Part shown: positions 22,546-35,154 of the stretch, one piece after another
How positions within the stretch are numbered: the first letter of the stretch is position 1
How the letters are laid out: each line of letters begins with the position of its first letter
Assembly: GCA_045837725.1 (NCBI GenBank)
Contig: JBEWZL010000282.1
Coordinates: 1-64,000 of the forward strand
Direction of reading: 5' to 3'
DNA: 64,000 nt
Origin: Vermamoeba vermiformis
Taxonomy: Eukaryota; Tubulinea; Echinamoebida
The notes under the pieces: model-generated
What the model was told of the DNA's origin: nothing
Database searches by the model: none
What the model saw: the letters and a program-made list of their open reading frames with translations, nothing else
Made by a program: the position numbers and the translations under genes

Positions 22546-25029
22546 ATGTTAAATAAAATTAAACAGGAAACAAAATCAAGCCGACCAAATTTGGAAATCA
22601 ACGTCGTTCCCGCGCTTTCAATTGAAAAAGGCCGGTTCGTTTTTTCCACCGTTATTTCTAACAATATGAAGCCTATAAAATACACGTACGCATCTCCAAA
22701 GCGAAAGAGGTCAGAGCTGCTTCCAACAATAAGCGCAATAAGTGTGGAGCCAATCCGCACTTCTACTACTAATAAACCTGAAATCACGGCCAGAAAGGGA
22801 CTAAAAAGGAGTTTATCTGTAAGTTATGCCGATTGTAAATTAAAACCTGGCTGACTGGCAGTTACAGGCAGATTCGGATGTCGTAGAACGCTTGTTAAAG
22901 AAGCGAAAACAGGAGTTTGATACCGTGGATCAAGTTAGTTTAGTAGAGGAGAAGAGGCACTTTGAATTAGAATACGCTAAAGTCGATCTAGTAGAAGAAA
23001 ATCGTGGACCATTCTGGAACGACTTGCCGCTTGAGCTGTTTTCCAAAGTTGCCGAGTTATTAACGCACAGCGAAATTGTTTCGTTGGCTACAGCGTGTAA
23101 GTTGATTATTTGGTGTTGCAATCTTCGATCTAATTGAGTTGCTTGGGCAGGTAGGAGCTCATCTCAATTACTTCAAATGGAAGAGCTATGGAGACGATTT
23201 TATTTTGAGTATAATTGGAAATTAGATGATCATATTAAAGAACAGAAGGAATTAAAGAAAAACGGTCCGCCAGAGCAAGATTCAGATCAAGCCAACTTCT
23301 GGCGCAGCAAGTATAAACAAACGCACGTCAAAGAGTGGATGAAAGAACGAACAAAAACACCCGTTAGAACGTATTCGAAACGATTTCAAATAATTTCACC
23401 AACAAAACCGCGAACTTTATCAAGATCACTTTCCGATCTGCACAACAATAGAAAATGGAGGATTTTAGCGATCAACGTGAATACAAAAGGACAGTTAGGC
23501 CGAGCAGATTGACAAAGTTGTGCTTGAAATGCATCAAAAAGCACCCTGAAGCTGTCAAAAATAAGATCTTCGCGCATCCGCTGAATAATAAAATTCTAGA
23601 ATTTTTGTTTACTACGCGGGAGATCATTACGGTTGAAGACATCAAAGGAATACTGTTTTCCATCGAGAAATTAAATTTTACAGAGTATGTAGTGAAAGTC
23701 TTATTAATTTCTCAATGTTCACAGTATAAATTAATCCTTCGAACGTTTTGCAATGCAACTATTAACTCAATATTACATAGATCAATATTTGAGCCATTAG
23801 AAGTCCTTGAAGAGTTATCGAAGAGATCTTCGTTCATTAAGAAACTTCATTTGGGCGGTGTGCCGTACGATGATGGCAATCTTAATGTCAGTGCTGCTAA
23901 TTAATCGGATATTAAGTTTTTAACGTACCTTTTAAGGCCCTTGCTGAGGTAGTTGAAAAGTTTCAAACCGAAGAACTCCAAGTGACAGTTCAAGCCAATT
24001 CTGCAGGCGAAAAGGTGCTGAAACGATTGAATAAAAGAATCAACAAATTGACTCTTGGTTATGGTCCGATTGAAGGTGCGTTAATTGCAGCTCCGTAAAA
24101 AAACTAATTTGAAACAGGCGATTTCATGCACAAGCTTCAATTCTACTGCCCTAATTTGGTTAAAATTGACTTTGCCAATGCCTCTATTACTGGTTTACAG
24201 TAAGTTAAACTAAAGCAGACAATAGTTTGCTTTGGCTCTAACAGTCTTTGAAAGATTACATCCGCTGTTGGACATGCCTTCAGTGGCCTCTATTAAAGCC
24301 TATTCGTGCACACTAGACGACACATTCGTCACCCAACTTTCACTGAAAAAACCGTTCTTGAAAGAACTGTTCATTTGCTGGAACGAGTGCTCTATTCGCG
24401 TGTCATCATTTATTGGCTTTAAAGGTACTAAGACGATTATAATTCAATATTATTAACTTACTGCTAGAATTGACGAGTTTGGCATTGAGTTACACACCAC
24501 TAGTCTATGATGTGGATCTGGCATTTATTTTGGAAAACAATCCAAATCTCAAGCACTTGGTACGGTGGTTATTAGTATTTTGAATCGTATTTATAATGAA
24601 CAAAAGATTTTAACCAAATGCGGCCTGAGCGAAGTGACGTGCAAAGTATTGTCAACATTGACCAAGTTAGAAGAGTTGATCATTCCCGAAACGCTTCTGT
24701 TCACCGAATATTTTAAACACTTAAGCAAATGCACCTCGATAACTAAACTAGTACGTATCACCGCAACATTCGATCATTTGACTAATCTTTGACAGAATAT
24801 CTCCGACGTGACCCTGATCAACGATGACATGTGCCACTTCATTCCATCATTGCCGCGGTTATCATCGCTCGAAATAGATTCAGTGGCCTTCTTCGAAAGT
24901 CCAGAGTGCGGTGTAGCTCCGTCGTTGAAAACAATTGTGACTCGACCAAAGTTCAAATACGACTTACCGAGCTTGCTGAAGAAATGTCCAAATTTGGAAA
25001 AAATCATTGTAGAAGAGCCTGATTTCTAA
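22546..25029 (+). CDS. F-box and leucine-rich-repeat protein
   Basis: Probable substrate receptor of an SCF ubiquitin ligase. It starts MLNKIKQETKSSRPNLE, 54 bases after the previous stop. A basic linker precedes an F-box at about 23006-23200: FWNDLPLELFSKVAELLTHS, then across an intron MEELWRRFYFEYNW. The C-terminal half is a degenerate LRR solenoid (FMHKLQFYCPNLVKIDFANA, LKTIVTRPKFKYDL, CPNLEKIIVEEPDF). The frame changes between the F-box exon and the LRR part. A 98-base intron at 23371-23468 (donor GTATTC, acceptor TTTTAG) restores it, giving VRTDQREYKRTVRPSR, so I join both halves into one gene. If that intron is wrong, a second gene would begin at the ATG at 23455. Function beyond SCF is unknown. 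Confidence 0.75.
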
Positions 25030-25099
25030 TAAACCGGTTCGAGCCTTGGACGAATTTGAGTTTTAATAACAATCTACAAAAGTTGCTGGTTGCTACTAA

Positions 25100-28000
25100 T
25101 TAGCTCAAAAAAGCGAGTGCAGCGAGTCCCAACACAACGCTTGAAGCTGCTGCAACGTGATTGGCCGATGATTTTTGGGAGATCTAGCAGGAGATGATGG
25201 TCAGTTCGATTCTCAATTTAAATTCTCAATAGTTGTACTTACAGTTCCAAATGCTTGCGCGGCCGTCTCGTACAAGTTGACACGTGTCAAAGTACCAGCA
25301 TTGGTGCTGATATCTCCGTCGGTGATTGCGTCCCAGTAGTACATGTGATATTGCGCTGGAGGGAACAAAAACTCGAGCGGAATATCTTCATTGCTGAGAT
25401 AAACTTCGTGGTGCGAGAAGGACAGTTTGGCAGAGGTCGGCAGTGAACTGGGCGGTGACACTCCTCTTGGACATAGCTGCATCCACGAGTGTGTTCCAGT
25501 CTAAGACATTGCCACCTGCAAACGAGCCTGAAGACATCTAAAAATAGAACGTGAACAAAGTTGGTAAAAAAAAGAGGCGCCTTTTGATCGGCAGGTGTAG
25601 ATTCTCAACCAAATTAACATTTCCAAAAAAGGCAAAATGTTATTTACTACTTTTTTCGTGTTACTTACGGAGGGCCCTTCAGTGATGCCACCATGCGTGA
25701 CAATTTTCGCCTTGCCAGCCTGTTCCATCTTGCTCACAAACAGCGCGCACGCACTGCCACACGAGCCGTCAGTGACGATCACAAGGTTCTTCGGGAAGAA
25801 TTTTCGTGCGGGCGTTGCTATTGCAAAGACATCCTCGCAGTCTGAGGGGTAATGTACTAATTTGGTCACGTTACGTGTTGATTGACGTGGTTCGTACCAC
25901 GACAGATCCGACGTAAGATATTTGGTTGTGGTGCCCAACCTGCGTTATAAGCCAGTTAGACCTACATTTCCAAATTAGGCAATATGTTACGTACATCAAG
26001 TATTCGGAGCTGAGAATGACTTGGTTCTGTAAAGATTGCGGAAATTCGTTAGGAGCGGTTACTAAATATGGAATTTATATCAGACGTACCTGCACGAGGT
26101 CATTGTTCGAAGCAGATCTGCGCAAGTCATATTTGCCGTAAACATTGGCACCTGTGAAATCTTCACCGAATGTGGCCAACAAATAATTGGCCAAACAAAT
26201 GTAGCCTCCTCTGTTATGTGAACATTAGTATTACATAACTCCATTAAAGATGTCAAGGATATTATTGTCAAATTTACCGTCTCCAAATAAAAAACCTTTT
26301 CGCAAAAATTAAACCAAAATGCTGATTGGTGCAAAGATGTCGAAATTTAAATTGCACGAGCAACTAGTATTTCTGTAGTCGTGTATATGGATTGACCTAC
26401 CCGTTGCCAGAGACGTCAATGATCGCCGCGTCAAATTTGTTCCGCGCCAGTTGTGCCGCAAAGTCGTCGACGAGTGCGACGAATTCATCCGGACTCGACG
26501 GCAAAAAACTCTCCACGCGCAGCACGGGAATGTTGTTGCCACTCACCGTCGTCAACAGGGCACGCCACGTGCTTAAGTCACTCGTGGCGTAACTGAAGTC
26601 AATGTTGTTCACTGTGGAGGTCTTCACTTGCAGCACTTGCGGATCTACATACGAGGTGCGCTTTCTGGCAACACCCATGCTCTAAAAATGGAAAAAACGG
26701 TGAATTTTTGCAAAGTTAGTTCAGTCTCAGAAATTTCTTGCAAACTTTCAATCACGTAGCGTGGAAGTATAACACTTACTTGTCGGGTATTCAAAGTAGC
26801 ATAATCAGTTTTGACCATTTCAGCGCGGGCTTCAGTGGCATTGGGATTAATAAGTGACTGCAGTCTTTGCTTGCGTTCGAGATGAATGTCCGGCGTGACA
26901 AACGAACCCAATTCTTCGGAAGATCTTTTTCGGGATTGCTATTTCACGAAATCAGAAAGGTCTTCCATAAAAGGAAATAGATTTTGACTTACGGTGGTCA
27001 ATTCAAGTATGGCCCTTTGAGTGCCGAGAACACCTTGGAAAATAATTCCCATATTTGGTACTGTCACTGATTGGCCACCAATGGTCATCGTATGCGAGGC
27101 TGGCACGTTGTTGACTGAATACAGACTTCCTAATATGGTAAAAATGTTAGATCAGGTCCGAATTTTCATTAAAATACTCTGATAAACTACTGCTAATATT
27201 TTTCTAGTTATTCATACCGTCGAAAACAATGAAGCAGCCATAAGGACCCAACGCGACGTTAAAACGAACTTTTTCGTCTTTGTAACCGCGGCAGTAGTCG
27301 TTAGCATAGGACTAAATAGCAATTAAAATACATTAAAATATGATCTAGGATTAATATTAATAATTTAATGCTTACTTTGAGCCATTCCAACGGAGTTTGA
27401 CCGTCAATGGATGTAACTTCTTTGTTGTAATAGAGCGAGGGATCAAAGCCAAATGTAGAAACGAATTCCGTTGGGGTACCGAGCACTAAGCGGAAAAAAT
27501 AATATACAAAGATTAGAAATGGTTACCTATGAGATTTTGGAACTTCATCTGGAAAACGAGATCTGATGCACAACGAACAGTAGTCGCCGCTTACCAGGTG
27601 CAATAGTGGTGAATTTCATATTTCCATTATTATTCGTCACTTGTAAGCCAAATGGACGCAAAACAAAGCCTCGGCTAAATGGTGCTGGCAAGACGTAGCG
27701 CGTGTGAGCGTCTTGCAGACTGTTCAGGAGATTAGCGATGGCTAAATAGTGCATATTAGTATTATGTATGAGTAATTGTGCCAAGAATAACTTACCAGTG
27801 TGGAAAGAGTATTCGTTGGAATAAGTAGCAGATTCGATCGAGTTTAGGCCGGAGTTCAAATCCACCTAGAAGGATGTTAATACGAGAATAAATATTATAT
27901 ATTATATTTGACGGTATTTACGTTAATATTCCAAGGAGCTAAGTTCTGGCTAACGATGTCGGTGAACGCGTACACGTCTGTCATGTACCGCAGCTGGGTA

Positions 28001-28336
28001 ATTGTTGCAGCAGCACGACTGCTATCGTACGGAATGGCATTGAAGCAAGCAGTCATACTGCGAAACATAATTAATTCCGACGATCAGGATAGCGAGTCAG
28101 ATCAGTACAAAATTAATTTCAGTTGGTAATTTCGATTTTCGTTAAACTGGAACGATAATTTAGTGCATGATAATTATGCAATTATTGTAATAAGGATAGA
28201 GGCATTATTTTACTTACTCTGAGACTTTACCGAACCAATACTGACCAACAGAACTCAGGGCGCAGGGATCATTCTGCGCATGAGTACCAATAAATAACAG
28301 GGCGCCTAATATGAATAAACGGATATTATGCGCCAT
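25100..28336 (-). CDS. secreted S41-type peptidase, GPI-tailed
   Basis: Member of the S41 (tail-specific/C-terminal processing) peptidase clan. The start MAHNIRLFILGALLFIGTHA is a signal peptide. The chain continues with CFNAIPYDSSRAAATI, VDLNSGLNSIESATYS and LNSLQDAHTRYVLPAPF, the typical DAHT block, then QTPLEWLK and an IDVSGNG glycine motif. The catalytic region is LVIVTDGSCGSACALF, with the nucleophile Ser in GSCGSAC. The C-terminus (HVAAASSVVLGLAALAFLS) is a hydrophobic tail after small residues, fitting a GPI-anchor signal. About 15 exons. It is a close paralogue of the plus-strand gene at 29075-32421 and lies head to head with it. It probably acts at the cell surface or outside the cell; the substrate is unknown. 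Confidence 0.85.
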
Positions 28337-28513
28337 GTTGTAGTCACTGCAAATGAATTAAAGGGAAAATAACAAAAATTGTAGCACGTGCCCCCACGAT
28401 CGATAGAAGAATTTTTTGCCTGGCCAACAAAATTAGTCGCTACATTAAGGTAATGCATTATTACAAGAGTGGCTAAGGCCAATGTTAAACCAAATGTATT
28501 TTGTCATTGAAGA

Positions 28514-28956
28514 ATGGCAGCTGTTCAGCCGAAGTCACGCGAGGATGTGCTAGATGCCGCCAAAAAAATAACATCGTTGGATCAATGTTACGCACGGCTC
28601 CAACAAAGTAAGTAATTAAATGCAAATTTAATGGAATATTTCCTAATAATTATTCTTTGATTTGGTTTCACATAATTAAATAATTCAAACGAAATCCGTA
28701 TTAATTTCAAGGAGGCGTATTACCAGCTTTGTAAATACGTCATTAGGGTTTTAGTCATAAACCATTCTATTATTGATTTGAACCACAAGTAAATTATTAC
28801 CACTTTCCAAGGCGGCTCACATCCGCGTTCTACTTCAAATATGACATGCTTCACTCCGCTGTGGGGCACTGTTGTGCGTATCAGCGACCAATATCTCCAT
28901 GTTTTGGGAATAAAGGGCAGAATCTTGGTTGGATTTCCCCAACAGTTGAGTTGTGA
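28514..28956 (+). CDS. possible small gene between the S41 pair
   Basis: An ATG at 28514 opens 31 codons (MAAVQPKSREDVLDAAKKIT, then SLDQCYARLQQ) that stop cleanly at a GTAAGT donor at 28608. The downstream exon is uncertain. The acceptor at 28711 in the correct phase gives only RGVLPAL and a stop. An out-of-phase reading through 28956 looks more protein-like but does not join. I recognise no family. The exon may belong to a very short protein or to a gene whose later exons I have misjudged. Confidence 0.3.
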
Positions 28957-29074
28957 GTCGACGCGCGTGTCAAAAGCTGACACGATTTTCGTGCAAGCAT
29001 TTCAAACTCATTGAATTGCAATCATTACCACACGTCTAGTGTAGTGTTAGTTATTGCAAATACAAGCCATCACG

Positions 29075-32000
29075 ATGAAGTCTTCAGTGGTGCTTTCGCT
29101 CATCTTCGAATGTCTTTTTGTGTCTTTGATAGTCGCAGATCAGTGCACTTTTATTCCCAATACTAGCAGCGGAAAAGCCTGGGTTGGAACTGTAAGCGCG
29201 TAAGTAAAGCTGCAGTTTGAACAAATTTCAGTTTAACAGGGTAAATTATTATGAAATCATCCGGGATGGAGTTGACTTGTTTATAACTTCACGCAATACT
29301 ATGACTAACGTTATTGTTGACTTAGATTGCAAGCATGCGTTACTAGCATTCCCGCTTCATCAAGTCGCCAAAGTGCAACCATCTCCGTTCTGCGTCAGAT
29401 GGTGGACTTGTATTCATTCACTGACATTGCCAAGAACTCTGGTGATCCTTGGAATATGAATGTAAGTATTATTACACGATAGGATCATGTAAAATCGATT
29501 CAGGAGAATCTTAAAGCAGTTTAGCAATGAATCTAAAACCAGCAATTCGAAAGTTTTTATTAATTCAATCGTAACTACCATTTAATCGATCATATTACTT
29601 ATTTCTAAAGGTGATAATAAGTTCAGCTTTAACGATTCAATTAAATAACTTGACTTTCTAATTAGGTGGATCTGGATGCCGGTTTGAACACAATCGCTAG
29701 CAAAAGCTATTCTCGAGATGCTGACTTTCATAAAGGTACCATATATGTTGGATACTAGTGCTTTACAAACTTGATTCTTTCTGCGAGCCGACCTGTCATT
29801 CAAGCGGTCACGAACAAATTACCAAATCGCCCTAAGCCCACTAATCGTTTATCAATTTTTATATCGTTATTTATGCCATCATAAATTATTTTGACATAGA
29901 GGCACTTCTATTGAAAGAAGGAGTGATCCAAATGCACATGCACAATTAAGAAAAGATAGTCGGTTAACCATGATTTTTAGATTTGACGGCGCTGTTCAAC
30001 TCGTTGAATGATGCGCACACTTGGTATAGCTATCCTGCTCCTTACTCCAACATGGCTGCTTTCAGACCATTCGGAGTGCGACCAGTTTATGATGGATCGA
30101 AGTTGCGATTTTACTTGACCCAATCTCGTAAGTAAAGAAATTCTGGATACCGTATTCGTGACGTTTACGAAAAATAGAAAATTTGAAAAAGCTCGCCAGT
30201 CCACTCCACTCACGTGACATTACTATTTTTAGAATATTTGGATCCGTCATATTACCAGCAACTGTTCAACTTTAACCCCACGACCTACTACGGCGAAGAA
30301 GTGACTCAAATTGATGGCACTGATGTCGTTACTTGGTTCAAGGTACGGAATTATTTTCGATACTTTACGCAACCGAAATTGCAATCCTTCAAAGACACAA
30401 AATTAATTCCCTTAATTTGTAGAATTATGCCAACAACTACGTCGGCTTCTATAAAGATAATTCTGTTCGATTCAATGCTGCTATTAAGCTCTCCGGCTCA
30501 TACGCTGTTTTCTCTGGTAAGGATCCCGACTTTTCAATTTACGACCGAAAAATACTAACTCTATCATAGGTGATCGTTACTCTATAGCCGATGCTCCTAC
30601 TAGCGAGACTATGACTATTAATGGCAATTCAGTTACCGTGCCTCTTGCAGGAGCTTATATTGGCAGTCTGAGCAACCAAGCCGACGCGATCAACAAAATC
30701 GATACTGTAAGAAATACACTTTGCTTGCGTAGAAATGATTATTAATTAATATTTTTGCAGCCTCGTACCTCCACTGGCTCTAAGAAGAGAGTTGCTGTTG
30801 ATGAAAATTTGCAAGTGTTCAGAGGCATGACTTTGCGTCTTGGTCCCGACGTGCACCGCGAAAGAATTGAAATGTTGTCGCCCTTCGTCAACGAGGAAGG
30901 CATCACCCACACTATGGCCACTATTGACTACTCTGCTTTGCCTTCAGTCAAGGTACGTACTTCTTAATTTTATTGCCTAATATGGAGCTGTAACTGACTT
31001 ATTATCGTTACCAGCCTTTGACTAAGAGAGGTACTGCCGCCAGCACGGTTGGTATTAAGACCGGTTCTTCGTCGAACTTGGAGTTGACTGCTGGTACTAG
31101 CGACGGTACTATCTGGCGAGGTCTTTACACCACCGCTGATGGCAACAACGTCCCCGTGTTGCGAATCAGTTCGTTTGCTCCTAATGACGCCAATGCCTTC
31201 TTGACTGTCGTCAGCGACTTTGCAGATCTGATCACGAACAACAAATTCGATCGTGTTGTAGTCGATGTTTCAGGCAACGGGTATGCCATAGATTTGACAC
31301 TATAGGTGCAGTACTAATGTATATCTATTCACAGTGGCGGTATCATCTGCTTGGCTTATTCTGCCATGTCAATTTTCTCGTCTTCATTCAGAGACGTGGC
31401 CGCTATGGAGCGATACGACTTGAGACGCACCAACATGAACATCAATTTGCACAACGTAAGAATCGTATTATTACATATATTAAAGCATTGTATTAATCAT
31501 ATTATGATTTGCAGAGCCGTTATTTGAACGGAACCGATTACAGAAGGTTAGTTTCAAATAAGTTAATTAACGCGTGGCCTTTACTGACCGCATGACAGAG
31601 TTGGAAGTGGTGAAGTGTACGGCAACGACGAGTCTTGGTTCGATACACGCACCGTCACACGTGGTGGTCAATCGACCGACTTGACTCAATTCGTTTTGTT
31701 CCCTGCTGAGTGTTTGCAGTTCACCAACATCATCACCACGGGCCACTACCCGAGCAACCTTCTCTTGGTCACTGACGGTACTTGCGGTAGTGCCTGCTCG
31801 CTGTTCTTGTCTAAGTTCGTCGAATACGGCGTTGGTCAAGTTGTTTCTTACGGTGGCTTCACTGACACTGGTGACGTAAGTGGCTCGGATCTCGATCTTC
31901 TAAAGAACTCTTTCTAATTTGCTTTGTATTAGATGGATACCAGCTCTTTTGCAGGTGGTAACGTGTTGGACTGGCCTGACTTCGTGACTTCCACTTTTGG

Positions 32001-32421
32001 CTTCAGTTTGAACCCCGCTCCTAGTTTCATGCCGACATCTGCCTGTAAGCTTTGTCACCGAAATTTTATTGATTCAATTTCATCATTAACGTGTGTCTAT
32101 AGTCAATCGTTTCAATCACCATGAAATGTATATGGGTCAATCTGCTTCAGTTCCTCGAGAATGGAGAAAGATGCCAGCAGGATATCACATGTATTTCTAC
32201 GACGCACTTGTCAATGATGACGTGAGTACCTCTGACGGTCTTCAAGCTGCAGCGACATTGTACGAGAGTGCTATTGGCGTATTTGGCTCGGTAAGTTTGA
32301 GGGTACTTTGCTTGTCACATCCACTCTAACTGATGATTTTTAGTTCACTCAAAGATCAGCTGCCTCTGTTACCACTATTTCGAGCTTGCTTATTGTTGCC
32401 ATGGGTGTACTTCTTTTTTAA
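29075..32421 (+). CDS. secreted S41-type peptidase, GPI-tailed (paralogue)
   Basis: Same family and layout as the gene at 25100-28336. The signal peptide is MKSSVVLSLIFECLFVSLIV, then VDLDAGLNTIASKSY, LNSLNDAHTWYSYPAPYS, VTQIDGTDVVTWFK (a PDZ-like segment), RVVVDVSGNGGGI, and LLLVTDGTCGSACSLFLSKF with the candidate nucleophile Ser. The tail VTTISSLLIVAMGVLLF after a Ser/Ala-rich stretch fits a GPI-anchor signal. About 17 exons; several junctions match the minus-strand copy. The central exons have strong codon bias toward C-ending codons, suggesting high expression. Confidence 0.87.
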
Positions 32422-32548
32422 TTTTAGATAAAGTACAAACGGTCAATTTAACTTCTCCAGTTTATGACTTGATTTGCAGTCAGAGATAGATGATAGGCAG
32501 GTTGTGACCACACCACTATTAAATCTAAAAAACCCTGCACTTTATTAT

Positions 32549-34783
32549 CTAATCATCAAAAAGGGATTTGACATTAGCATTTAAATCACTAAATAATTTG
32601 GAGTGCAACTCTTGCAAGAATGGAACTATCTGCAGATTGATCACACCAGAGTAAATAATTGCTTCCCATCCATGCAACATTGACTCTTCCTTGAGCTTGG
32701 CCACATTTGTTTTGTTCTTCTCTTTTGACCATGGCAAAGAATTCTCATTTGCCAAGTACAGTATAACATAAAACAGTGATTCAAAGTCATCTCGCTCTTG
32801 GTAAGTATACTCACTTGTATCATTGAGATGTTGAGATACATTGATTGATGCAAACATCAGAGTGCCAGTGAGACCAATAATCGACTGGTCACGTTGAATA
32901 GCATAGCCCCAATCAATAAGAATAGGTTGTGTGCCATGCATGACTATATTTTTCAGTGAAATGTCAGCATGAAAAATGTTGTTCTGATGTGCATGAACTA
33001 GAGCCTCATTCACTGCTTTGGTAAATGACACTAGGTCACCAACTGCTTCTACATCACAAATAGGAGCTCCTTTAGGATAAGTTATCACAAAGGGATATCC
33101 TTCAACTGGAGTAACTCCACTGGCAAGTAAGACAGGTATTGACAGGGGCCTGATAATGATTGTTAACTCTTTTCATAAACTCAGTTTACATACAGTTTCT
33201 CACTATCCAAGCTATGATTTTGGAGGAGTTATTGCAGACATGCAAGTGAGTTAATCTCCTTCTCAATTTCACTGTTTGTTGCTTCTAGTGGACTGTACTT
33301 CATAATCACTTCAATTTTTGCATTTCTTTGCTGTTCTTTGCTGGAGTGCTTTGGGTTCTCAACAAAGGCACTTGCTACCGTGGGTTGTTTTGCCCCTCCA
33401 CTGATGATGTCATTTATCTGAAACAAACATACAGGGCTTGACCATGATGAATGATAGTGCTTTGCAGAAAAAATTCCATGCTCATTAATTTGAATGGATG
33501 ATGCTGGAATAAAGCCAAGCTTGTTTGCTTCAGTAAACATAAATTGCCACACTAATGCAGAGCCTAAAACAAATGTCAGCCAGATATTGTTATCTATGTA
33601 CTGTTACCTTCTTTCCAACCCACAGGGTATGTTTGGTAAATGTGTACAAACTGCTGGCCTGGTTTGTTGAATAAAAACTTGTGAAGAATACACATGTCGG
33701 TTGGTAATGAAAGCATAAAACTCTGTTCTTTCAGGCTGCGCTTTTCTGAGCTCCATAATGTGGGACACAGCTTTGCCTCGTGCATTATTTAGTTGTTTGT
33801 CTAACTTAATGCACATCACTCCAACAATTGCACTGGCTACAACAGCATTTGTGTACCGACTTTGTTCAACAAACACTAGGTCAGGTATGTCATTCATGCC
33901 ATAAGTTGGAGTCTTATGAGTATTGACAAAGCAAAGCAGGCTGTCCTTATGTTGAAAATGGTCGACAATAAGGGCTTGCAGATCATCTTTAATTTTGAGA
34001 GGCAGATCATTGGCAATTTGCAAACCCATAGTACCTTCACGTGAACCAGTAAAGAGGCTTCGACGTGCTTCATGATCATTGACGTGCAAAAATTTGTTAG
34101 CATTATTTGCGACTTGAGCTGAAGAGGATCTGGTCAGTTTGAGTTCTTCGACATCGGCTTTTAGTTTTGCCAGCTCTTCGTTCCAGCTAGTTCCTAGCGC
34201 AGCGTTAATTGTTGTCAAATTATTCGTGCCGTACCTGATTCACTCTGTGGGTTCTGCGGTTTTTTGATCTTGGCCCACAATTCTCGAAGCAGTGGTTTTG
34301 GAATGGAGTTATCAAAATCAGACAACAAGCAATCCAATCCGTCTTTTGATCCATACATTAGAAGGCGTTTCCCGTTCACGACTTGTGCAATCAGAATTTC
34401 CGCGCTTTTTGCAGGCCAGAACAAGACTTTGCGCGCCCAAACAGCCACCTGCTTTGGATGCCAATCGGGCTTTGGTAGGGTGTCGTTCATTACATTATAG
34501 CGTGCCCATGCCTCCAGTTGCTCGTCAGACCAATGTTCAACTTTTTCAATAATCGCATCTGCTTCAACATTAGTAAGTTAAATCACCTTAGAAATAGGGC
34601 TTAATTAAATATAAATTTCGGGTTTTCGGTTAAATAGAATTTCTCGTGAAGACGTTACTCTAATGCTAAGATCGAAGATCTAATTTAATTCGTTTGATCC
34701 AGTGCAATCAGGCGTCATAATTAATTTCGGCAGCACTGACCATTAGGTCAATTAATTAAAAATCAAGTACCGTTTTCCTCCAT
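32549..34783 (-). CDS. SAM, nuclease-like and kinase domain protein (Crinkler/FunK1-like)
   Basis: The first coding exon is only 13 bases (34771-34783: MEEN plus one base), spliced to DAIIEKVEHWSDEQLEAWAR. A SAM-like domain follows (WHPKQVAVWARKVLFW, NGKRLLMYGSKDGLDCLL). The middle exon (33604-34218) has a coiled-coil start and a segment with a predicted PD-(D/E)XK-nuclease look (DIPDLVFVEQSRYTNAVVAS ... GVMCIKL, then a helix and FYAFITN). The C-terminal half is a protein kinase-like domain: EVIMKYSPLEATNSEIEKEI (beta-3 Lys and helix-C Glu), HADISLKNIV (catalytic loop), LIDWGYA (DFG position) and RDDFESLFYVILY, as in fungal FunK1 and Crinkler-type kinases. Function is unknown. The family is linked to inter-organism conflict, but nothing here shows secretion. 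The 3' two thirds of the gene is almost free of CG dinucleotides. Confidence 0.75.
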
Positions 34784-35154
34784 GATCTGTTTATAAAATA
34801 AGAAATTAAAATTACAAGACTTCTGGCTTAATACGACGTTTGAAAGAATATTGCTTACCTCGAACAATGGCAAATAATAATATTTAGGCATTTGCCCGTG
34901 CGAAGAATCTGCAATTTTCGCTCAGGATAAAAAATCTCGGGAGTGAGCTCGCAGGATCCAACGGGATCTTAAACTTGTCCCATTTGAAACGGAATAGTCT
35001 GGTGTCATTTGATAGTATCTATCCAATCGTTTGATATGACCAGTTTGTTCACCTCCGTTCCGAGGTAATTTCTATGTGAAATCAAATTTGTTATTTTTTA
35101 TTCGTTTAAGCAAGCAGAGACGAGACGACTTGAATTTTTATTAATTTAAAAAGC
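34784..35154. promoter_or_regulatory. divergent promoter region, kinase/SH3-RhoGEF
   Basis: 371 A+T-rich bases between two divergent start codons. They must carry the 5' untranslated sequence of both genes. I see no distinct motif. Confidence 0.4.

Noticed and set aside
25030-25060. GGTTCGAGCC, resembling a tRNA T-loop
   Set aside because: No A box or stem upstream; it follows directly on the F-box/LRR stop codon.
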